From Lunatimonas lonarensis (GTDB lineage: Bacteria > Bacteroidota > Bacteroidia > Cytophagales > Cyclobacteriaceae), in the NCBI RefSeq assembly GCF_000390185.1, contig NZ_AQHR01000104.1, positions 62,001-126,000 on the forward strand: a stretch of DNA of 64,000 bases, written 5' to 3'. Each line of letters opens with the position of its first letter. The stretch's first letter is position 1. The notes beneath the pieces are model-generated. The model saw only the letters and a list, made by a program, of their open reading frames with translations. It ran no database searches and was not told where the DNA came from. Both the position numbers and the translations under genes were made by a program. Of the stretch, positions 1 through 7,205 are shown one piece after another.

Positions 1-193
1 TGAGTAATATTCGTTTTTGGGGTTTTTAATTAGCTCATAACTGAGTAAATTATTAATTTTTTCAAAAGCTCGATTCCATTTGGAAATAGGCAGCTAGGTG
101 GGTGTACAACGTGTTATTCTCCGAGGATGGCCGAAAAATGTCCGGAAACAAGGGTTGTTTCTATGCTAATTTGATGTCCCGTGGTGGTTATCG

Positions 194-225
194 GTTGTTT
201 CAAAACCCTGTGGCATGTAGTTTTG
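194..225 (+). promoter_or_regulatory. Bacteroidota-type promoter for the nucleotidyltransferase gene
   Basis: GTTG at 194-197 and TAGTTTTG at 218-225 are separated by 20 bases. This fits the Bacteroidota housekeeping form (TTTG, about 20 bases, TAnnTTTG). The predicted transcript would begin near 232, giving a leader of only 11 to 20 bases before the start codon. Bases 1-193 show no other supportable feature. Confidence 0.5.
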
Positions 226-251
226 CTTTTTGAAAAGCACTTATGTACAAT

Positions 252-1151
252 ATGAAACCAACACTTTTGATTTTGGCGGCCGGTATGGGCAGCCGGTATG
301 GAGGAGACAAGCAGGTAGACGGTTTTGGACCCCACAACGAAACGATATTGGAGTACAGTATTTTTGATGCCATTCAGGCCGGTTTCGGCAAGGTGGTTTT
401 TATCGTGCGGGAAGAAATCCTAGACCTTGCCAAGTCACTGTTTGTAGAAAAGCTGAGTGGCAGGGTGGAGGTTGATTTCGTGGTACAGTCGCTGAACAGC
501 TACCTCCCCGTGGAGTTTTGCAATCCAGATCGAAAAAAGCCTTACGGTACAGCCCATGCATTATTATGTGCCAAGGATGCGGTTAATGAACCTTTTGCCG
601 TAATCAATGCCGACGATTTTTACGGAAGGGAGGCCTTTTTGGCACTCGGCAGGTTCCTTTCCCAATCGGCCAGTCCCGATTTGCATTGCATGGTCGGGTA
701 TGCGATACAAAATGTTTTGTCCAGCTACGGATCCGTGAGCCGGGGCGTGTGTGATTATGGGTCGGATGGCAACCTGAGGGGCATGATCGAGCGTACGGCT
801 ATCAGCCGTCTGGATAGTGGTGCCATAGTTCATGAAGCAGACGGCGAATATGTGGAGATACCGGAGGGCACAGCCGTATCTATGAATTGCTGGGGGTTTC
901 ATCCTTCGGTGTTTGCAGAGACCCAACGGCTATGGCATGAGTTTTTGGCTTCAAAAGGCATGGAGCTTAAGTCCGAGTTTTACATCCCTACCGTGGTCAA
1001 TACGCTCATTGAGGAACAAAAAGCTGCCGTCAAAATATTGGAGGGTGGTAAAACATGGTTTGGGGTGACCTATGCGGAGGATAGACCTATCGTTACCTCC
1101 GCGCTGAGGGAACTACATGAGTCAGGAATTTATCCAGAAAAACTTTTCTGA
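252..1151 (+). CDS. Sugar nucleotidyltransferase (NTP_transferase-like)
   Basis: A 299-residue protein of the nucleotide-sugar pyrophosphorylase fold, which transfers a nucleotidyl group from an NTP to a sugar phosphate. The N-terminal signature LAAGMGSRYGGDKQ (residues 8-21) is the nucleotide-binding loop, and INADDFYG near residue 118 holds the metal-binding aspartate. The sugar specificity cannot be read from the sequence. An in-frame ATG at 243 gives three more residues; the ATG at 252 was preferred because it starts directly on the conserved strand. A promoter match lies just upstream. No partner genes adjoin it, so it may be a stand-alone precursor enzyme, possibly serving the distant polysaccharide locus (inference). 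Confidence 0.85.
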   Translation: MKPTLLILAAGMGSRYGGDKQVDGFGPHNETILEYSIFDAIQAGFGKVVFIVREEILDLAKSLFVEKLSGRVEVDFVVQSLNSYLPVEFCNPDRKKPYGTAHALLCAKDAVNEPFAVINADDFYGREAFLALGRFLSQSASPDLHCMVGYAIQNVLSSYGSVSRGVCDYGSDGNLRGMIERTAISRLDSGAIVHEADGEYVEIPEGTAVSMNCWGFHPSVFAETQRLWHEFLASKGMELKSEFYIPTVVNTLIEEQKAAVKILEGGKTWFGVTYAEDRPIVTSALRELHESGIYPEKLF

Positions 1152-1324
1152 TTTCAATAGAACCTGATGCGGGGTCCCGAAGGTTTAAAAATATTCGTCG
1201 GATTTGTTTCTGCTTTCCAAAATTATTGAATAATTTTAAGACAATTGGAACGGAAACTGCCTATTCACTAGACCTTCCCAGTTCCTTATTTAGAAATCGA
1301 ACCTAAACCGCAACGATATCGCCC

Positions 1325-1741
1325 ATGAAGCATCTCATATTCTCCCACAAATCTTTTGGTACGGACATTGCCCTGTTGATTTTAAGAGTTGGTGCTTCCA
1401 TGATGCTGCTTACCCACGGGTGGGCAAAGATAACCAATTTCAGTGAGCGCCTGAATACATTCGCGGATCCCATAGGGCTGGGTCCCGCACTCTCGCTTCA
1501 GTTGGTCATTTTTGCAGAGTTTTTCTGTGCGATATTTTTGATTCTAGGTTTTATGTCCCGGGTAGTGTTGGTGCCATTGATTATCAATATGGCCGTAATT
1601 ACCTTTGTCGTGCATGCTGACGACCCATTTAGCAGGCAGGAGTTGCCTTTATTGTTTTTGGTGACATTCGTCGTTTTGATGTTTACCGGACCGGGCAAGC
1701 TTTCGATGGACGCACAGATTCTTCAAAAGCGGCGCTATTAA
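1325..1741 (+). CDS. DoxX family membrane protein
   Basis: A 138-residue integral membrane protein with about four hydrophobic helices (roughly residues 17-36, 55-77, 80-98 and 106-126). The first contains the DoxX-like stretch LRVGASMMLLTHGWAKI with its small and aromatic residues. DoxX proteins are small inner-membrane proteins linked to respiration or redox defence, but the biochemical role of most members is unknown. The gene is alone, convergent with recF and only 6 bases from its end. No clear promoter was found in the 173-base upstream gap. Confidence 0.8.
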   Translation: MKHLIFSHKSFGTDIALLILRVGASMMLLTHGWAKITNFSERLNTFADPIGLGPALSLQLVIFAEFFCAIFLILGFMSRVVLVPLIINMAVITFVVHADDPFSRQELPLLFLVTFVVLMFTGPGKLSMDAQILQKRRY

Positions 1742-1747
1742 ATTGCT

Positions 1748-2863
1748 TTATGGCAGTGGCGGCGTAGTGTGCATTCGGCCCTGTTCTATGCTTATAATTG
1801 AGGAGGAAAGACCCAAGTCGGCCAGAATGGTTCGGGACCTCTCCGGTCGGGCATCTGTGATGAATAGTTGGCCAAATCCTTGGTCGGCCACCATACGCAT
1901 AAGTTGGGCAATGCGCTTGTCGTCCAACTTGTCAAAAATATCGTCCAGCAACAAGATTGGTGTCTGTTTTTTATGTTTCTTGACCAATTGGAACTGCGAT
2001 AGTTTTAGGCCAAGGATCATGGATTTTTGCTGGCCTTGTGACCCAAATTTTTTAAGGGCATAGCCATCTATTTCAAATACAAAATCGTCTTTATGGATGC
2101 CGTATTGTGTGCGTTTGAGTTGAATATCTCGGTCCAGGTAGGAGGCAAAGCAGTTTTCGAAGGCTGGATCTTCCAGATCACTTCGGTAGTGGATGGAAAC
2201 GGACTCGGACTTTCCGACCAATTCCCTGTACTGCCTCAATAGCTCAGGGGTAAACTCGCTCAAAAACTCACGCCGGCGCTCATGGATCGATCTGGATAAT
2301 CGGGTAATCTCCCGGTCGTAAGGCTCCATTAGGAGTGCATCTTTCCGGTGATTTTCATGGAAGTACTTTAAGAGAGCATTGCGTTGTTTCAGGGCATGCT
2401 GGTAGCGGATAAGGTCTTGGAGGTAGGTTTTGTCGAGCTGCGAAAGGATGCTGTCAAAAAACCTTCTTCGCTCTTCACTTCCCCCGCGGATGAGTGCAGT
2501 GTCATCCGGGGCAATAAGCACCACCGGAAAAAGGCCGATGTGGTCGCTCATTTTTTCGTGTACTTTTCCGTCCACTACTACCTGTTTTTTTTTCCCCCTC
2601 TCAAACACACACTTTACCTCTTGGGTTCTATCCTTAGCAATAAAGGAGCCCTGAAGAAAAAAGAAATCGGCGTCGTGGTTTACTTGGTTCAGATCCACCG
2701 CGCTGAAGGCACTTCTTGTGAGGCAGAGGTAATGAATGGCATCCAGGAGGTTGGTTTTACCTGCACCGTTCAGTCCCGTCACGCAGTTGATATCCGGAGA
2801 AAACACCATTTTCTCCTCCTGGTAGTTCTTGAATTGATGGAGCCTAATATTTTTGAGGTACAT
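1748..2863 (-). CDS. recF: DNA replication/repair protein RecF
   Basis: RecF is an SMC-like ABC ATPase that binds single/double-strand junctions and helps load RecA at gaps. The 371-residue length is normal. Walker A GLNGAGKT lies at residues 30-37, an ABC-signature-like segment with SQGQQKS lies in the C-terminal third, and Walker B LLLDDIFDKLDD follows it. The N-terminus MYLKNIRLHQFKNYQ is typical of the family. The gene is divergent from pdhA and convergent with the DoxX gene, and is not in the dnaA-dnaN-recF arrangement, as is usual in Bacteroidota. Confidence 0.97.
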   Translation of the reverse strand: MYLKNIRLHQFKNYQEEKMVFSPDINCVTGLNGAGKTNLLDAIHYLCLTRSAFSAVDLNQVNHDADFFFLQGSFIAKDRTQEVKCVFERGKKKQVVVDGKVHEKMSDHIGLFPVVLIAPDDTALIRGGSEERRRFFDSILSQLDKTYLQDLIRYQHALKQRNALLKYFHENHRKDALLMEPYDREITRLSRSIHERRREFLSEFTPELLRQYRELVGKSESVSIHYRSDLEDPAFENCFASYLDRDIQLKRTQYGIHKDDFVFEIDGYALKKFGSQGQQKSMILGLKLSQFQLVKKHKKQTPILLLDDIFDKLDDKRIAQLMRMVADQGFGQLFITDARPERSRTILADLGLSSSIISIEQGRMHTTPPLP

Positions 2864-2925
2864 GGTTTTTGAGACGCCTATTTTGACTATTTTCGCATTC
2901 TAGCCCAAAGTTTAGCGGTTTTGAT

Positions 2926-2933
2926 TATCTTTG
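2926..2933 (+). promoter_or_regulatory. Probable -7 element for pdhA
   Basis: TATCTTTG matches the Bacteroidota -7 consensus TAnnTTTG, but no TTG lies about 20 bases upstream. If it is used, transcription starts near 2940. That supports the ATG at 2966 as the pdhA start rather than the in-frame TTG at 2921. Confidence 0.35.
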
Positions 2934-2965
2934 GGGTCAAAGTTAGCATATTTATAGTAAACGAT

Positions 2966-3988
2966 ATGGCGAAAAAGAGTTCTGGTACTACGAAGGCAAA
3001 AGCTAAATATTCAAAAGAAACCTATGCCTACTGGTACGAAAGCATGCTGCTGATGCGGCGCTTCGAGGAGAAAGCGGGTCAATTGTATGGGCAGCAGAAA
3101 ATACGTGGCTTTTGCCACTTATACATCGGTCAGGAGGCCTGTGCCGCCGGGTCGATTTCTGCTCTGAGGAAGGACGATAAGTGGATCACAGCGTACCGAT
3201 GCCACGCACATCCCCTCGGGTTGGGTACCGATCCGGGTGCAGTGATGGCCGAACTCTTTGGTAAAGAAACAGGAACCACCAAAGGAAAGGGTGGCTCCAT
3301 GCATATTTTTGACAATACCCGAAACTTTGCGGGTGGTCACGGTATCGTGGGTGCGCAGATCCCGATGGGACTTGGGCTAGGCTTTGCCGAGAAATACAAG
3401 GGTACCGACAATTTGGCAATTTGCTACATGGGGGACGGGGCAGTGAGGCAGGGTGCTTTTCACGAATCCCTGAACTTGGCCATGCTTTATAAGGTACCGG
3501 TGATTTTCGTGATCGAAAACAACGGGTACGCCATGGGTACTTCCGTACAGCGATCCTCGAATGTGAATGAACTATACACGCTGGGAGAAGCGTACGATAT
3601 GCCTTCTTTTCCAGTGGATGCGATGAATGTGGAAGCCGTTCATGAAGCAGTGGTAGAAGCGGCTGAAAGAGCTAGGAAGGGCGATGGTCCGACGTTGCTG
3701 GAATTCAGAACCTACCGGTACAAAGGGCACTCCATGTCAGATCCCCAGAAGTACCGGACAAAAGAGGAAGTCGAGGAATACAAAAAGCAGGATCCGATCG
3801 AGCAGGTGAAGGATACTATCCTTAAGGAAAAGATTCTCACCGAAGATGAAATAAAGGAGATTGATGCGAGGGTTAAAAAGCAAGTTGCAGATGCGGTAAA
3901 ATTTGCGGAGGAGTCTCCTTGGCCTGATGGAGAGGATGCCTTCAAGGATGTATACGTTGAAGACGATTATCCATTTATAAGAGAATAG
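2966..3988 (+). CDS. pdhA: Pyruvate dehydrogenase E1 component subunit alpha
   Basis: The thiamine-diphosphate-dependent E1 alpha subunit decarboxylates pyruvate in the pyruvate dehydrogenase complex. At 340 residues it has the family's usual length. The TPP/Mg motif is seen as GDG near residue 155 followed by ENN about 28 residues later. The stretch around YRCHAHPLG and GKGGSMH is typical of pdhA, and the phosphorylation-loop region reads YRYKGHSMSDP. The ATG at 2966 (MAKKSSG) was chosen over the TTG at 2921 because the latter overlaps a -7 promoter element. The beta subunit is not adjacent, and a terminator follows. A branched-chain or acetoin E1 alpha is less likely but not fully excluded. 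Confidence 0.93.
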   Translation: MAKKSSGTTKAKAKYSKETYAYWYESMLLMRRFEEKAGQLYGQQKIRGFCHLYIGQEACAAGSISALRKDDKWITAYRCHAHPLGLGTDPGAVMAELFGKETGTTKGKGGSMHIFDNTRNFAGGHGIVGAQIPMGLGLGFAEKYKGTDNLAICYMGDGAVRQGAFHESLNLAMLYKVPVIFVIENNGYAMGTSVQRSSNVNELYTLGEAYDMPSFPVDAMNVEAVHEAVVEAAERARKGDGPTLLEFRTYRYKGHSMSDPQKYRTKEEVEEYKKQDPIEQVKDTILKEKILTEDEIKEIDARVKKQVADAVKFAEESPWPDGEDAFKDVYVEDDYPFIRE

Positions 3989-4011
3989 GCGGGAAATACC
4001 CGTAACGGTAT

Positions 4012-4047
4012 AGCCATCCACAGCTACAAAATGTGGGTGGCTTTTTT
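4012..4047 (+). terminator. Intrinsic terminator after pdhA
   Basis: An 11-bp stem (AGCCATCCACA with TGTGGGTGGCT, one G-T wobble) with a 9-base loop is followed by a run of T from 4042. It lies 24 bases after the pdhA stop. Confidence 0.85.
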
Positions 4048-4055
4048 CTTTATTA

Positions 4056-4085
4056 TTTGTGATTCAAGGAAAAGCCATATATTTG
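4056..4085 (+). promoter_or_regulatory. Bacteroidota-type promoter for the TPR gene
   Basis: TTTG at 4056-4059 and TATATTTG at 4078-4085 are separated by 18 bases. The predicted start is near 4092, giving a leader of about 165 bases. That leader contains a 14-bp palindrome (4136-4149) and a copy of the dispersed leader element (4164-4245). Confidence 0.55.
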
Positions 4086-4135
4086 CGCCTGAAATTGCGA
4101 AAGGCGCACCATAAATAGTCTTTTCCACTAACGCC

Positions 4136-4149
4136 CCCGAACGTTCGGG
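4136..4149. repeat. Perfect 14-bp palindrome
   Basis: CCCGAACGTTCGGG is fully self-complementary. It sits in the predicted leader of the TPR gene, 28 bases before the dispersed leader element. It could be a protein-binding site or part of the leader fold; nothing in the sequence decides which. Confidence 0.5.
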
Positions 4150-4163
4150 ACAGATAATTCCCG

Positions 4164-4245
4164 TATGACTAAAATAGTCAGGGCTGGCAGCCCGACACAC
4201 CGGGACAGGGTGTGGCGAACATGCAATAAATTATAGACACATGAA
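4164..4245 (+). repeat. Dispersed leader element, copy 1
   Basis: The 5' part holds ATGACTA with a small hairpin (GACTA-AAA-TAGTC). GGGCTGGCAGCCC, and alternatively CCCGACACACCGGG, form the mid hairpin. The 3' box AAATTATAGACACATGAA closes the element. Here the terminal ATG (4241) is not the gene start: it opens a two-codon frame (ATG AAC TAA), and the TPR gene begins at 4257. The box is therefore conserved independently of the coding start. See copies at 5609, 20783 and 49582. Confidence 0.65.
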
Positions 4246-4256
4246 CTAATATCATC

Positions 4257-4976
4257 ATGTCAAAAAGTAAAGTTAAACGAACAAATAAAAGCCAAGAAGT
4301 TTCAAACGAATTGTTGGAGAACCCTGAAGCGATAGCTACCAGGTTGAACCGCGGGGAAACCTTTTTGAAGGAAAACACCCGGTTGGTAGGTGGAATCATT
4401 GCAGCGGGTATCTTGGTTATAGCAGGGATTCTGTTTTTTCAGATCCATAAAGCCAACCAGAACAAAAAGGCCCAAGCAGAGATGTTCCAGGCGGTATATT
4501 ATTTCGAGCAGGACAGTGTCGATTTGGCACTCAATGGAGACGGGGTAAATGCTGGGCTGTTGTCGATCATCAATAATTACGGAGGAACTGACGCGGCAAA
4601 CCTGGCCCATTTCTATGTAGGATCGATTTACCTTTCCCAAAGCAATCCTAGCAAAGCGGCTGAGCACCTAAAAAAGTTTTCAGCAAACGACTTCTTTGTG
4701 CAGGCCCAGGCCTTTTCACTGCTTGGTGATGCATATATGGAGCTTGGAGATTACAAGGAGGCTATTCGCCAATATAATCGCGCGGTCAATCACAAAACCA
4801 ATAAGTTTTTCACACCAAAGTACCTTAATAAACTGGCGATTGCCTATGAAGAGTCTGGGGATTTGAAAAAGGCAATAGAAACTTATGCGCGGATAGAGAG
4901 CGATTACTTTGATTCGTATGAGTTTACTACTGCTCGAAAACACAAAGCCCGATTAGAGGGTCTTTCTTCCAACTAA
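4257..4976 (+). CDS. Membrane-anchored tetratricopeptide repeat protein
   Basis: A 239-residue protein with a charged cytoplasmic N-terminus and one transmembrane helix at about residues 43-63 (LVGGIIAAGILVIAGILFF). TPR helices follow at about 115-225, the clearest being the segment around AFSLLGDAYMELGDYKEAIRQY and the next repeat with LAIAYEESGDLKKAIETY. The layout resembles YfgM-type scaffold proteins. TPRs mediate protein-protein contacts; the partner is unknown. The ATG at 4257 follows a two-codon minicistron formed by the end of a leader element. The gene is followed by a terminator and then ribH. Function beyond scaffolding is not assigned. Confidence 0.85.
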   Translation: MSKSKVKRTNKSQEVSNELLENPEAIATRLNRGETFLKENTRLVGGIIAAGILVIAGILFFQIHKANQNKKAQAEMFQAVYYFEQDSVDLALNGDGVNAGLLSIINNYGGTDAANLAHFYVGSIYLSQSNPSKAAEHLKKFSANDFFVQAQAFSLLGDAYMELGDYKEAIRQYNRAVNHKTNKFFTPKYLNKLAIAYEESGDLKKAIETYARIESDYFDSYEFTTARKHKARLEGLSSN

Positions 4977-5002
4977 CCTTTGCAACCTGCAAAAGACCAA
5001 AG

Positions 5003-5035
5003 AAGAGTAAGGCCTCCGGTTTTACTCTTTTTTTT
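5003..5035 (+). terminator. Intrinsic terminator after the TPR gene
   Basis: AAGAGTAA (5003-5010) pairs with TTACTCTT (5022-5029) and is followed by a T-run to 5035. It lies between the TPR gene and ribH, so ribH needs its own promoter or readthrough; only 21 bases separate the T-run from the ribH start. Confidence 0.8.
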
Positions 5036-5056
5036 GGTTAAACAATACCTAAAACT

Positions 5057-5533
5057 ATGGCTACTTCGCTAAAAAACCTAAGTCAGCACTCCGATGCAAA
5101 CATCAAGGATATCAGTGATCGGAGATTTGGTATCGTGGTGTCTGAGTGGAACGAAGAGGTGACGGAATCGCTGTATTCCGGTGCCTTGGAGACGCTTATC
5201 GCCAATGGGGCCAAAAGGGGAAATATCATCCGGAAAAATGTGCCCGGTTCCTTCGAACTTTCCCTGGGGGGGCAATGGCTGGCCCAGCGGGAAGATATCG
5301 ATGCGGTTATATGCCTAGGCTGCGTCATTCAGGGAGAAACGCGCCATTTCGACTTTATCTGCGATGCGGTGGCCCATGGCATCACGGAGGTTGCCTTAAA
5401 GTACAATAAGCCTGTCATATTTGGAGTGCTTACGCCCGAAACACAGCAACAGGCCTTTGATAGGGCAGGTGGAAAACATGGCAACAAGGGAGATGAGGCT
5501 GCCATTACCGCAATCAAAATGCTGGGGTTCTAG
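5057..5533 (+). CDS. ribH: 6,7-dimethyl-8-ribityllumazine synthase
   Basis: It condenses 5-amino-6-ribitylamino-uracil with 3,4-dihydroxy-2-butanone 4-phosphate, the penultimate step of riboflavin synthesis, and usually forms a 60-mer or pentamer in the cytoplasm. The 158-residue length is typical. Visible family motifs are IVVSEWNEEVTESL, the PGSFELSLGGQWLA substrate loop, and GETRHFDFICDAV, which holds the catalytic histidine. The C-terminus GGKHGNKGDEAAITAIKM is also canonical. No other rib gene is nearby, which is common in Bacteroidota, and no FMN riboswitch is seen upstream. Confidence 0.97.
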   Translation: MATSLKNLSQHSDANIKDISDRRFGIVVSEWNEEVTESLYSGALETLIANGAKRGNIIRKNVPGSFELSLGGQWLAQREDIDAVICLGCVIQGETRHFDFICDAVAHGITEVALKYNKPVIFGVLTPETQQQAFDRAGGKHGNKGDEAAITAIKMLGF

Positions 5534-5608
5534 GGCTTTCTGTTCCCAAATGGACGATAGTATAGAGCCCGCCAAAGGCATACAGCCAATACGCAGTTGT
5601 TGTTAAAA

Positions 5609-5691
5609 CTGGTATTACTATCAAGCATGCGACCTGTTCCGATCTTCGGAACGAGTTATGACCGATTAAAGAAAAATTATAGACACATGAA
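5609..5691 (+). repeat. Dispersed leader element, copy 2
   Basis: CTGGTATTACTATCAAGCAT opens the 5' box. A perfect 7-bp hairpin follows (GTTCCGA-TCT-TCGGAAC, 5635-5651), then TGACCGATTAAAG and the 3' box AAAAATTATAGACACATGAA. The terminal ATG (5687) is the aspartate kinase start. The 5' box matches copy 3 closely (CTGGTAnnACTATCAAnnATGCGA). Confidence 0.7.
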
Positions 5692-7009
5692 AATCATGAA
5701 GTTTGGGGGGACTTCCGTAGGGAAGCCCGAAAGAATGTACCAGGTCAAGGATTTGATCACGGCAGACAACGAACCTACCATCGTAGTCTTGTCAGCCCTA
5801 TCGGGAACTACCAATGCCTTGGTTGGCATTGGGGAGGCCCTTTCGGTGGGAAACAAGGAGTTGGCTAAGGAAAGAATCGACGGCCTGCATGCACACTACA
5901 GGACGTTTTGTTCGGATCTGTACCGTACGGAAGCATCCAAAGAGGCCGGTGACAAGATTATACAGGAGCATTTTGAGTTTTTGAACATACTGTTGAAGAT
6001 ATCCTTTAATGATGCGATAAGCAAGGATATCCTGGCACAAGGTGAATTGCTTTCCACCAAGTTGTTTTATACCCTGCTGCAGGAGTTGTCCATTGATTCG
6101 GTGTTTTTGCCCGCGTTGGAGTATATGAGCATCGATGAACACGGGGAACCTGAACTTCAGAAGATCAAGGAAAGACTAAGTAGTCTATTGGCCACTTATC
6201 CGGATCGCCGTCTTTTCGTGACGCAAGGGTACATCTGCAAGAATCACCGTAACGAGGTGGACAACCTCAAGCGGGGAGGAAGTGACTATACGGCATCGCT
6301 GATTGGTGCGGCGATTTCCGCCTCTGTGGTGGAGATTTGGACCGATATAGACGGCATGCATAACAATGACCCGCGCATCGTGGACAAAACCCGACCTATT
6401 GCCAATCTGTCCTTCGATGAAGCGGCGGAATTGGCCTATTTCGGTGCCAAGATCCTGCATCCGGCCTCCATTTGGCCGGCCCAGCAGTTCAATATTCCGG
6501 TAAAGCTGTTGAACACCATGCAGCCGGAGGCAGTCGGTACGACGATTACGGCAAGTGCAGAGTCCGGAGGGGGCGTGAAGGCACTGGCAGCCAAGGATGG
6601 CATCACTGCGATCAAAATCAAGTCCAGCAGGATGCTGTTGGCCTATGGTTTTTTGCGGAAGGTGTTCGAGGTCTTCGAAAAATACCGAACATCGATCGAT
6701 ATGATCACTACCTCAGAGGTTGCCATTTCACTGACCATCGATGATATTTCCCATCTGGAAGAGATTAAGTTGGAGTTGGATAAATTCGGTACGGTGGAAA
6801 TTGACCATAATTTAGCGATTATCTGCATTGTGGGTAACCTGATCATGGAGCAGCAGGGCGTGTTGCAGGATATCATGGAAAGCCTTTCCGAGATACCGCT
6901 ACGCATGGTGTCCTATGGAGGCAGCAAGCATAACGTGTCCGTACTGGTGGACGCGGCTTATAAGAATCAGGCGCTTCAAAGTCTTAATCAAGGATTGTTT
7001 GATTTCTAA
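5687..7009 (+). CDS. lysC: Aspartate kinase
   Basis: It phosphorylates aspartate, the first step towards lysine, threonine, methionine and diaminopimelate. The 440-residue size fits a monofunctional enzyme with a kinase domain (about 1-290) and two C-terminal ACT domains. KFGGTSVG lies at residues 4-11 and GGSDYTASLIGA near 204. The ACT region starts around KIKSSRMLLAYGFLRK and ends with the YGGSKHNVSVLV segment. The start at 5687 (MKIMKFGG) was chosen over the upstream TTG at 5597 because it matches the family N-terminus and coincides with the ATG of leader element copy 2. Feedback control through the ACT domains is expected from the family. Confidence 0.95.
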   Translation: MKIMKFGGTSVGKPERMYQVKDLITADNEPTIVVLSALSGTTNALVGIGEALSVGNKELAKERIDGLHAHYRTFCSDLYRTEASKEAGDKIIQEHFEFLNILLKISFNDAISKDILAQGELLSTKLFYTLLQELSIDSVFLPALEYMSIDEHGEPELQKIKERLSSLLATYPDRRLFVTQGYICKNHRNEVDNLKRGGSDYTASLIGAAISASVVEIWTDIDGMHNNDPRIVDKTRPIANLSFDEAAELAYFGAKILHPASIWPAQQFNIPVKLLNTMQPEAVGTTITASAESGGGVKALAAKDGITAIKIKSSRMLLAYGFLRKVFEVFEKYRTSIDMITTSEVAISLTIDDISHLEEIKLELDKFGTVEIDHNLAIICIVGNLIMEQQGVLQDIMESLSEIPLRMVSYGGSKHNVSVLVDAAYKNQALQSLNQGLFDF

Positions 7010-7033
7010 CGAAGGGACAACTGATCGATTTTA

Positions 7034-7064
7034 GGGGGTGTGGTTTGTAACTGCACCCTTTTTT
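7034..7064 (+). terminator. Intrinsic terminator after aspartate kinase
   Basis: GGGTG (7036-7040) pairs with CACCC (7054-7058), with weaker inner pairs, and a run of six T follows. It lies 25 bases after the stop codon. Confidence 0.65.
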
Positions 7065-7205
7065 ATTTCGAGGAAACGACCGACTATCTGATTTTTTTGG
7101 AAACCTAACCCTTTTTATTGGAAAGATAGCTTTACTGATGGCTTTTAGGCAGTTCGTTGATTTAGCCTCAAGTTGGGTTCACTGTAGTGCATTATCCTAG
7201 GGTAT

